Assembly: GCA_032118015.1 (NCBI GenBank)
Contig: JAULYE010000002.1
Coordinates: forward strand, 1-63,557
Direction: 5' to 3'
From: Casp-actino8 sp032118015
GTDB lineage: Bacteria; Actinomycetota; Acidimicrobiia; Acidimicrobiales; Ilumatobacteraceae
Length of the DNA: 63,557 nucleotides
Shown piece after piece: positions 26,934 through 34,025 of the stretch (the stretch's first letter is position 1; each line of letters opens with the position of its first letter). Both the position numbers and the translations under genes were made by a program. The notes beneath the pieces were generated by a model. The model did not search any database and was not told where the DNA came from. It saw only the letters and a list, made by a program, of their open reading frames with translations.

Positions 26934-27737
26934 TCAGCTGACGAGGCCGGTCATGACCGCTATCGGGAAGGACACATTGCCCACCACGATGATCGAGGCG
27001 ACACCGACGGCAATGGCACGACGCCACTGGTTAAAACGCGGATTGTTCCAACCCATCGACTGGAACAAACTCCACACGCCATGGAACAGATGTGTTCCGA
27101 GGGCAACATTGGCGAGAATGTAGAAGATCGACACCGGCACTCGCTCGAAACTGTGCACAACAGCTCCGTACACATCCTTGAGGCCATCGGCGTCCTTGGT
27201 GCCGACATGGTCGTTGACAACGCCGAACGTCAGGTCGAGCAGATGCCAGACGATGAACAATGCCACGACGATTCCGGTCATCCTCATCGTGCGACTTGCA
27301 AAGCTTGCGATCTGGTAATCACGCGGACTCTGGTATCCCACCGGTCGAGCACGACGGTTGAGGACCGTCAGTGAATATGCGGCATGGATATGGACCAGGA
27401 CCATGGCAATCAAGCCGATGCGCAAGATCCACAGTGTGGCCTTTTCAGGCATCAATGGATACAGCAACTTCTCCAAGAAGTGTGCGTACTCGTTCAAGTC
27501 GCTCGGACCGAAGTACATCTTCAGGTTGCCGATCATGTGGAAGAAGACGAATCCGAGCAAACCGAGTCCTGTGATCGCCATTGCGTACTTCTTGCCCACT
27601 GCCGTCGAATACAACTCGAGCAGGTAGGGGCGACGCCGACGACGCGCCTGACGCGCCACCGCAGTACCACTCACTGGATGACGCGGAGCCCCCGCCTCAT
27701 CCGACTGGTTCGACTTCCTCATCACCGATTGCGCCAT
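26934..27737 (-). CDS. sdhC: Succinate dehydrogenase cytochrome b558 subunit (type B, five helices)
   Basis: Single membrane anchor of the succinate dehydrogenase, which binds two haems and menaquinone. The 267-residue protein has a basic N-terminus and five hydrophobic spans. Candidate haem-ligand histidines are in FVFFHMIGN, VLVHIHAAYSL, FIVWHLLDL and GTHLFHGVWSLFQS. A single large SdhC with no SdhD is the type B form. The ATG at 27737 is preceded by GGAAAGG at some distance; a later ATG before RKSNQ is possible. It is the first gene of sdhCAB. Confidence 0.92.
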   Translation of the reverse strand: MAQSVMRKSNQSDEAGAPRHPVSGTAVARQARRRRRPYLLELYSTAVGKKYAMAITGLGLLGFVFFHMIGNLKMYFGPSDLNEYAHFLEKLLYPLMPEKATLWILRIGLIAMVLVHIHAAYSLTVLNRRARPVGYQSPRDYQIASFASRTMRMTGIVVALFIVWHLLDLTFGVVNDHVGTKDADGLKDVYGAVVHSFERVPVSIFYILANVALGTHLFHGVWSLFQSMGWNNPRFNQWRRAIAVGVASIIVVGNVSFPIAVMTGLVS

Positions 27738-28043
27738 GTCGCTTGCGCCTTTCCAACGAACGTGCCGACGGACGACGTCCGACGAGTTATCGAGACTCGA
27801 CCCGGTCATTGCTGGCCGGACCGTTCTGACGATACTCCTCTCGCCCAGAGGATGCCGAAACCGACTTGTCGACGAATGGCGGCAGCGGTCACACGGGAGA
27901 TCCGCTCTCTCGGGTCGGCTGACCCTCCCGGCCGAATGTCATCGACGCTCGATCGTCCCGGCCGTGCGACAATCCTTTTCCTCGGGAGTTGATGACCTAG
28001 CATGAGCGGGTCATTGCTCGAACGCCTCAGGAGGCCTTCCACC
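27738..28043. promoter_or_regulatory. Divergent promoter region between sdhC and hppA
   Basis: This 306-base gap has no convincing gene. On the plus strand a possible -10 box TAGCAT lies at 27997-28002, and AGGAGG at 28029-28034 serves the hppA GTG at 28044. On the minus strand the upstream region of sdhC is GC-rich, with only a weak GATAAC candidate. No clear operator or riboswitch is visible. Confidence 0.5.
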
Positions 28044-30131
28044 GTGGATCTCATCCCCTACTACGCAGCGATCTCTGCACTAGCTGCTCTCGTACTCGCA
28101 TTCTTCTTCTACAAGAAGGTCGAAGCTGCGCCGCCTGGCGACGAGCGCATGGTCTTTTTGATGACCGAGATCCAAAAAGGAGCGCGGGCATTCCTGAAGA
28201 AGGAGTACTCCTGGGTGGCGGTGTTCGTCACTGTCCTGGCCGTGCTCCTGGCCATCGTCATCACACCGTGGGCCTCTGCTACCTACGTACTGGGTGCAGT
28301 GCTGTCTGCTGGTGCTGGGTATGCCGGCATGTCGGTGGCGACCATCGCCAATGCCCGCACAACCGAGGCCGCGAAGAGTGGTCCCGCCAAGGCGCTGAGC
28401 GTGGCTTTCCGCGGCGGTGCGGTCATGGGATTCTCCGTTGCCGGTCTTGCACTTCTCGGCTTGATGGCGACGTACCTCGTTTTCGTGACATGGCTCGAAG
28501 TCGATGATGCATTCGAAGTCGTCACCGCCTTCGGTCTCGGCGCATCATCCATTGCTCTGTTCTCTCGAGTCGGCGGCGGTATCTACACCAAGGCCGCCGA
28601 TGTCGGCGCCGACCTCGTCGGCAAGGTCGAGGCTGGGATCCCCGAAGACGATCCGCGCAACCCAGCGACGATCGCCGACAACGTTGGCGACAACGTCGGT
28701 GACGTCGCAGGCATGGGAGCTGACCTGTTCGAGTCCTACGCCGGATCGATCATCGCCCCGATCTCTCTGGCTGCGTTCGCGATCGGCATCACCGCCGAGA
28801 CTGCCGGCGACATCGGCAATCTCGAATTGCTGACGTTCCCGATGGCTATCGCCTTCGTCGGCATGGTCGCCTCGATCATCGGCTCGTTCTTCGTGAGGGG
28901 CGGCAACTCGACCGAAACTCACGCCCTCAGCCGCGCCCTGCACATGGGAACCAACGTCGCCATGGGTCTCACTGTCATCGCCACGATTGCCGTCACCTAC
29001 TGGATGTTCGGCGATGCCGACAAGCCATGGGGCCTCGCTGTTGCCGTCATCGGCGGTCTCCTCGTCGGATGGGCTCTCGGTAAAGCTGCTGAGTACTACA
29101 CCTCTGATCAGTTCAACCCTGTCAAGCGCATCGCAAAGCAGTCGGAAACCGGACCAGCCACGACGGTTCTCAGCGGCATCTCCATTGGCATGGTCTCAGT
29201 TGCCTCGTCGGTCATCTTGATCCTCATCGGTGTCGGTCTCGCCTACTGGGGTGGCGAGCAGACTCTCGGCAATGTCGACGGTGGTATCCCAGGCGGTATC
29301 TACGGCATCGCAGTGGCAGCCATCGGCATGCTCGCTACCACTGGCGTCGTCGTCTCTGTCGATGCGTACGGTCCGATCGCTGACAACGCAGGCGGTATCG
29401 CCGAAATGGCTCATCTCGATCCGTCCGTTCGCAAAGTCACCGATGCCTTGGACTCGCTCGGTAACACCACGGCAGCGATTGCCAAGGGTTTCGCCGTCGG
29501 CTCTGCAGCCCTCACCTCTTTGGCCCTGTTCAAGAGCTTCGAGTACGCAATTCAAGATGCTGGCTCGGTCCTCAGTCTCGATGTCGGCAAGGTGGAGGTG
29601 TTCATCGGTCTGTTCATCGGTGCCGGACTGCCGTTCCTCTTTGCCGCTCTCACCATCGACGCAGTCGGTCGAGCAGCCAACAAGATGATCGAGGAAGTGC
29701 GCAGGCAGTTCCGCGAGATTCCCGGCCTGCGTGAAGGAAAAGCCGGAGTCGTTCCCGACTCAGCACGTTGTGTGGCCATCTCCACAGAAGCATCGCTGCG
29801 CGAGATGATCATTCCTGGTGCTCTCGCTGTCGTGGTGCCCCTCGTGTGCGGTTTCATCAGCGTCGACGCTCTCGGCGGTTTGCTCGCTGGTGCCCTCGTC
29901 ACAGGATTCTCCCTGGCAATTTTCATGGCCAATGCCGGAGGGGCGTGGGACAACGCCAAGAAGTACATCGAAGCCGGTCATCACGGCGGCAAGGGATCCG
30001 ATCCGCACAAGGCCGCCGTCGTCGGCGACACGGTCGGCGATCCTTTCAAGGACACGTCTGGCCCAGCGATGAACATCCTCATCAAGGTGATGGCCATCGT
30101 GTCTCTCGTCTTCGCCAGCGCATTCGTCTGA
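28044..30131 (+). CDS. hppA: Membrane-bound ion-translocating pyrophosphatase
   Basis: Integral-membrane pump (695 residues, about 16 helices) that couples PPi hydrolysis to H+ or Na+ export. It has GGGIYTKAADVGADLVGKVEAGIPEDDPRNPATIADN, the PPi-binding signature with DVGADLVGK and EDDPRNPA, and a second Asp-rich site at GGAWDNAKKYIE and GDTVGDPFKDTSGP. The residue after GNTT is Ala (GNTTAAIAKG), the marker of the K+-dependent subgroup. The GTG at 28044 is preferred over the ATG at 28002 because AGGAGG sits at the right distance only for it. It is convergent with the 30150 gene. Confidence 0.94.
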   Translation: MDLIPYYAAISALAALVLAFFFYKKVEAAPPGDERMVFLMTEIQKGARAFLKKEYSWVAVFVTVLAVLLAIVITPWASATYVLGAVLSAGAGYAGMSVATIANARTTEAAKSGPAKALSVAFRGGAVMGFSVAGLALLGLMATYLVFVTWLEVDDAFEVVTAFGLGASSIALFSRVGGGIYTKAADVGADLVGKVEAGIPEDDPRNPATIADNVGDNVGDVAGMGADLFESYAGSIIAPISLAAFAIGITAETAGDIGNLELLTFPMAIAFVGMVASIIGSFFVRGGNSTETHALSRALHMGTNVAMGLTVIATIAVTYWMFGDADKPWGLAVAVIGGLLVGWALGKAAEYYTSDQFNPVKRIAKQSETGPATTVLSGISIGMVSVASSVILILIGVGLAYWGGEQTLGNVDGGIPGGIYGIAVAAIGMLATTGVVVSVDAYGPIADNAGGIAEMAHLDPSVRKVTDALDSLGNTTAAIAKGFAVGSAALTSLALFKSFEYAIQDAGSVLSLDVGKVEVFIGLFIGAGLPFLFAALTIDAVGRAANKMIEEVRRQFREIPGLREGKAGVVPDSARCVAISTEASLREMIIPGALAVVVPLVCGFISVDALGGLLAGALVTGFSLAIFMANAGGAWDNAKKYIEAGHHGGKGSDPHKAAVVGDTVGDPFKDTSGPAMNILIKVMAIVSLVFASAFV

Positions 30132-30149
30132 TCTGAAAAGGTGTTCTGG

Positions 30150-30890
30150 TCAGGCGGCCCCGCCACGCGGGGTCGCCACCAGGCCATCTGGCGTCAAGAC
30201 GAGATCGCGCACTGTGCCATTGGGGAACAAGAACGGCAGCCGCGGTCCGAGATGTGCGATGACACTGTGTGCTTGAACCTCCGGCAGATCCCCGCTCGTA
30301 CTCCAACGGTGGGTGCGATGCGCGATCAGATCCTCGAGTTCGATTGGACCCTCGAGCGTTTCCACCCGGCCCAGTAGCCGTCCGGACTGTGCATAGCCAT
30401 CCGGGTACTCGGTGATCCCACTCGTCGCATACCACTCGAGGTCGCTCGCAATCGGAACAGCCCGTCCGTAGGCACGACCCAAAGCCTCATCGGGATCGTC
30501 GAGTTCGACGGCATAGGTCTCGTTGCCGAGTGTCCACTGTTCGAAAGGTGCGTCGCACGTGAACTCTGCCCACATCGCCTCTGCCTTGGCGATCATCGGA
30601 TTCGCCCGCCGAGGAATGTCGAATTCGGTGATGTGCAGGAGTGGACGATGGCGCTGCCACAGTGCCCAGCAGTACCACGCCTGAGTCCGGTCGATCAGCC
30701 TGTACGACGTGTGGCCAACGATGTCGCCGGCCGCACTCCACCAACTGAACGTCCACTCCTCACACGCACACGAGGTATGCGGGTTTTCATCGGCTGCATC
30801 GAAGTGTCGGGCGGCTTCTTCCAGTACACCTTCATCGGGCGCATGCACCTCTCGAGAGTTCTCGCTCACCGCCTGGCAGACTAGGTGCAT
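30150..30890 (-). CDS. Conserved hypothetical protein, Trp-rich
   Basis: No named family recognised. The 246-residue soluble protein is unusually rich in tryptophan and looks like a beta-sandwich. It has repeated WSAAGD, AWYCWALWQRHRPLL, PFEQWTLGNETYAVELDDPDEALGRAYG and DLEWYATSG motifs that read as a conserved domain. No signal peptide or membrane span is present. The ATG at 30890 shares the palindrome CATG with the start of the divergent SCP2-like gene. Its convergent neighbour is hppA. A lipid or lipid-like ligand role could be guessed from the SCP2 neighbour, but nothing proves it. Confidence 0.72.
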   Translation of the reverse strand: MHLVCQAVSENSREVHAPDEGVLEEAARHFDAADENPHTSCACEEWTFSWWSAAGDIVGHTSYRLIDRTQAWYCWALWQRHRPLLHITEFDIPRRANPMIAKAEAMWAEFTCDAPFEQWTLGNETYAVELDDPDEALGRAYGRAVPIASDLEWYATSGITEYPDGYAQSGRLLGRVETLEGPIELEDLIAHRTHRWSTSGDLPEVQAHSVIAHLGPRLPFLFPNGTVRDLVLTPDGLVATPRGGAA

Positions 30891-31323
30891 GTCATCCAGC
30901 TTCAGTCCTTCAGGAGCCGAGCACCGAGAGCGAGTGCGATACCTCAGTCTCGAATGGATCGATGCCTTGACGGATGCTGTTGCCAACAGTGTCGAGATGG
31001 CTGAGGCAGCGCGCGAGTACACCGTTGGATTCAGTCAATCCGTGCTGGGCGGTCCCGAAGGAGACGTGACCTACCATCTGCAAATCGGCGATGGTCGAGC
31101 CTCATTCGGACCCGGACCGGCATTTCCCGAGGACGTTCGATTCGAACAGGACTGGGAAACAGCGGTTGCCGTTGCCACACACACTCTCAATGCCCAGCAA
31201 GCATTCATCACTGGTCGCATCCGCCTCACAGGAGACTCTCAGAAGCTGATCGACAGTACTCCTGTGTTCGCTGTCCTCGATGCGGTGTTTTCGACCGTTC
31301 GTGAATTCACGGACTATCGCTAA
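30889..31323 (+). CDS. SCP2-like sterol/lipid carrier domain protein
   Basis: The 144-residue protein has the SCP2-like fold pattern. YLSLEWIDALTDAVANS opens the domain, and VTYHLQIGDGRASFGPGPAFPEDVRFEQDWETAVAVATH leads to AFITGRIRLTGDSQKLI, where G-R/K-L-x-x-x-G-D is typical of the family. It probably binds acyl or sterol lipids in the cytosol. The start is uncertain: the ATG at 30889 overlaps the divergent start codon, while a GTG at 30934 would leave a spacer of about 43 bases for promoters. It overlaps the convergent MFS gene by 17 bases. Confidence 0.8.
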   Translation: MSSSFSPSGAEHRERVRYLSLEWIDALTDAVANSVEMAEAAREYTVGFSQSVLGGPEGDVTYHLQIGDGRASFGPGPAFPEDVRFEQDWETAVAVATHTLNAQQAFITGRIRLTGDSQKLIDSTPVFAVLDAVFSTVREFTDYR

Positions 31324-32617
31324 GCGTTGCTGGTGGGCGTGACTCGACACGCCTGATCGCAACTGCGAGCGCTATTGCACACAGCGCCGATCCCACCACG
31401 TACGGTGATCCGATCGAGACTCGGTCGTAGAGCAGCCCTGCGAGCGCCGGTCCGAGGACGCGACCGAGTGCATTGGCACCCTGTTGGAAGCCGAGAGCTT
31501 CTCCTCGCCGATCCTCGGGAACACCCTCGGCCACCAGAGTCGACAGGTTCGGCGAAACCAAACCCTGACCAATGGTGAGCAGCAACAAAGCCGCTATCAA
31601 CAACGGCCACGTCTCGGCTTGCCACAGAATCACAAGTCCGATGACGTTGAGTCCAAGACCGCTCCTCAGAGCCCCGCGACTCCCCATGACGGACACCACG
31701 GGTTGGATCAACGAGGTCTGAACGGCAACCAAGACGATGCCGACACCGACGAACACAGCTGCGATTCCGGCTTCGGTCAGATCGAACCTGCGTCCTGCGA
31801 GCAGTGAGAACGTCGCTTCGAATCCGCTGAAAGCAATGACTGCCATGAGGCCGACGAAAGCCAGGCCCCACAATCGAACCTTCCCCTCGGACATGTGCAG
31901 ATCATGGGTCGCCGACGATGAGTGATCATCATCCAGTTGCAGTGCATCACGTTGCAGATCATCATCCTGTTGCAGTGCATCCTGTTGCAGTGCATCACGT
32001 TGCAGATCATCACGTTGCAGATTGGGAGATCGTGCATCCTTGGGGCGAGTTTCGGGCAAGCGAAACCACGCCACCGCGGCATTGATGAGAGCAAGTGTGC
32101 CCGCAACGAAGAATGGGAGGTGCGCGCCCCCGAGTGATGCGAGACCTCCGAGAGCGGGCCCGATGACGAATCCGACGCCGAATGCGGCGCCGAGCAATCC
32201 GAGCAGGCGCGGCCGTTGCTCAGGGGAGGCAATGTCGGTGACTGCACCTTGGGCGACGGCGACACTGGCTCCCGAGGCTCCGTCGATGATGCGGCCGACG
32301 AACAAGAGCCACAGCGACCCTGCTGCTCCGGTGATGAACGATCCGACAGCAGTACCCAGCAGAGACAACAAGATCACCGGTTTGCGACCGATCCGATCCG
32401 AAAGACGCCCGAGAATCGGAGAGAACACCAATTGGGCCAAAGAGAAAGATGCGAACAAGAGACCAACTTCGAGACCGCTCGCTCCAAATCGTTCCGCATA
32501 CCTACCCAGAATCGGTACGACGATGCCGAAACCGATCAAGTCGATCGCCACGGTCGACCAAATGGTGCCGAAGCCTCGCGGCAGTGGAGTTCGGTTTCGC
32601 TTCGCGCGCACGTTCAA
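31307..32617 (-). CDS. MFS efflux transporter with a repeat-encoded central loop
   Basis: A 436-residue, 12-helix transporter like TetA-type drug:H+ antiporters. It has motif A GRLSDRIGRKPVILL after helix 2 and a motif C-like GAAFGVGFVIGPALGG in helix 5. The central cytosolic loop between helices 6 and 7 is made of short copies of LQRDD, LQRDA and LQQDA encoded by a 15-bp minisatellite (31936-32028). This gives an acidic and glutamine-rich linker whose length could vary between strains. Substrate is unknown. The 3' end overlaps the SCP2 gene by 17 bases, and cysS ends 10 bases upstream on the same strand. Confidence 0.88.
   Translation of the reverse strand: MNVRAKRNRTPLPRGFGTIWSTVAIDLIGFGIVVPILGRYAERFGASGLEVGLLFASFSLAQLVFSPILGRLSDRIGRKPVILLSLLGTAVGSFITGAAGSLWLLFVGRIIDGASGASVAVAQGAVTDIASPEQRPRLLGLLGAAFGVGFVIGPALGGLASLGGAHLPFFVAGTLALINAAVAWFRLPETRPKDARSPNLQRDDLQRDALQQDALQQDDDLQRDALQLDDDHSSSATHDLHMSEGKVRLWGLAFVGLMAVIAFSGFEATFSLLAGRRFDLTEAGIAAVFVGVGIVLVAVQTSLIQPVVSVMGSRGALRSGLGLNVIGLVILWQAETWPLLIAALLLLTIGQGLVSPNLSTLVAEGVPEDRRGEALGFQQGANALGRVLGPALAGLLYDRVSIGSPYVVGSALCAIALAVAIRRVESRPPATLSDSP
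31936..32028. repeat. Six-copy 15-bp minisatellite inside an MFS gene
   Basis: Units beginning gttgcag occur at 31936, 31951 (18 bases, 3-base expansion), 31969, 31984, 31999 and 32014. The variants end in tgcatcac, tgcatcct or atcatcac. All lengths are multiples of three, so the repeats stay in frame. Confidence 0.93.
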
Positions 32618-32627
32618 TCACCAATCG

Positions 32628-33989
32628 TCACCGACGAACAGTGGTTCCCTCTTTCGTGGTCTCAACGATCCATCCGAGATTCTGCAATTCGTCACGCAAA
32701 GCATCAGCTGTCGAATAGTCCTTGGCAGCCCGAGCGGCATCCAGTCGTGCAGCTCTCTGGGCAATGTCGGCTGGAATCTCGCTCTGCTCTTTCAACTCGA
32801 GTCCGAACGCTGAGCAGATCTCCAGCGCAGCTGCCACGAGTGAGCGCGCCGATGGATCCCCCGAGTCGAGTGCTGTATTCGCTTTGCGAACGGTGTCGAA
32901 CAGCAACGCCGTCGCCGATGGTGTGTCCAAATCGTCATCCATGAACTGTCCGAAGCGGGTCAAGATCTCGGGATCGGCACCATCATCGCGAAAGTCGACA
33001 TGCCGAGCGCGCGCTGCGAACGCATCCAAACCAGCTAGGGCATTGGCTGCGGCCTCGATGTTGTCTGCACCGACTCGTACCGGACTGCGGTAGTGGGTCT
33101 GCAACAAGACGAGTCGGTAGGCCCGCGGATCGAATTTCTCGACCAGATCCAACAGGTTGGCGACATTGCCCAGACTCTTGGACATCTTCTCGCCATCGGC
33201 ATCCACGACGAAACCGTTGTGCATCCAATGACGGGCGAACGGCCGACCCAGGGCCACAGCTTGAGCCCGTTCGTTCTCGTGATGCGGGAACTTGAGGTCC
33301 ATACCTCCGCAATGGAGATCGAACCCGTCACCCAGGATGTCCAAGCTCATCACGACACATTCACTGTGCCAACCAGGACGACCCGCTCCCCATGGTGACG
33401 ACCATGACGGTTCCCCCGGTTTGGTCAGCTTCCAGAGTGCGAAGTCAGCGGGGTGCCGCTTGTTGTCGGCTCCGAGAACTTCACGGTCGCCGGCTCCGGC
33501 GAGCATGTCGTCGAGACTCTGATGAGCGAGCAATCCATAATCCGGCACGGCTTCGACACTCAGATAGACCCCGTCTTCGGTTGCGTAGGCAGTGCCACGC
33601 TCGACGAGCTGACCGATCATGTCCACCATCGATTCGACGAATTCGGTGGCATGGGGAACGTCGGTGGGACGTTTGACGTTGAGCTGTTGCATCGCCCGGA
33701 ACCACATGTTTTCGCACTTTTCAGTGATCTCCTGCCAAGGACGCTGCTCGCGATTGGCGCGCTCGATGATCTTGTCGTCGATATCGGTGATGTTCGACAC
33801 GAGACGTACCTCGAGGCCGGTCCATTCGAGATACCGGCGCAAGATGTCGTAGACGAGAGTTGCTCGTCCGTGACCGAGATGAGGAGGCCCGTAGACGGTC
33901 GGCCCGCACAGATAGATCCCGACACGACCTGGATCGCGCAACTCGAGAGTCCGGACTTCGGACGTCGCTGTGTCGTAGAGCCGGAACAT
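32628..33989 (-). CDS. cysS: Cysteinyl-tRNA synthetase
   Basis: Class I synthetase that charges tRNA-Cys (453 residues). It has YLCGPTVYGPPHLGHGRA with the HIGH motif (HLGH), the zinc-ligand set (Cys in LCGPT, WHSECVVMS, GGMDLKFPHHENE) and KMSKSLGN. The C-terminal coiled DALR-like end reads AKDYSTADALRDELQNLGW. Length and the full C-terminal domain favour CysS over the shorter mycothiol ligase MshC. It is divergent from valS with only 36 bases between start codons. Confidence 0.94.
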   Translation of the reverse strand: MFRLYDTATSEVRTLELRDPGRVGIYLCGPTVYGPPHLGHGRATLVYDILRRYLEWTGLEVRLVSNITDIDDKIIERANREQRPWQEITEKCENMWFRAMQQLNVKRPTDVPHATEFVESMVDMIGQLVERGTAYATEDGVYLSVEAVPDYGLLAHQSLDDMLAGAGDREVLGADNKRHPADFALWKLTKPGEPSWSSPWGAGRPGWHSECVVMSLDILGDGFDLHCGGMDLKFPHHENERAQAVALGRPFARHWMHNGFVVDADGEKMSKSLGNVANLLDLVEKFDPRAYRLVLLQTHYRSPVRVGADNIEAAANALAGLDAFAARARHVDFRDDGADPEILTRFGQFMDDDLDTPSATALLFDTVRKANTALDSGDPSARSLVAAALEICSAFGLELKEQSEIPADIAQRAARLDAARAAKDYSTADALRDELQNLGWIVETTKEGTTVRR

Positions 33990-34025
33990 GAAAGACGAGC
34001 CTACGCCCCCGTAACCTTGTCACCC

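Noticed and set aside
31936..32028. Possible CRISPR array
   Set aside because: Units of 15-18 bases in tandem with no spacers, in frame inside a transporter gene.
32628..33989. MshC (mycothiol ligase) instead of CysS
   Set aside because: Length of 453 residues and a full CysS-type C-terminal domain fit CysS.
33453..34025. N-terminal extension of ValS into the cysS region
   Set aside because: Antisense to CysS; homologous ValS sequence begins at the ATG 34026, next to a TAACCT box.
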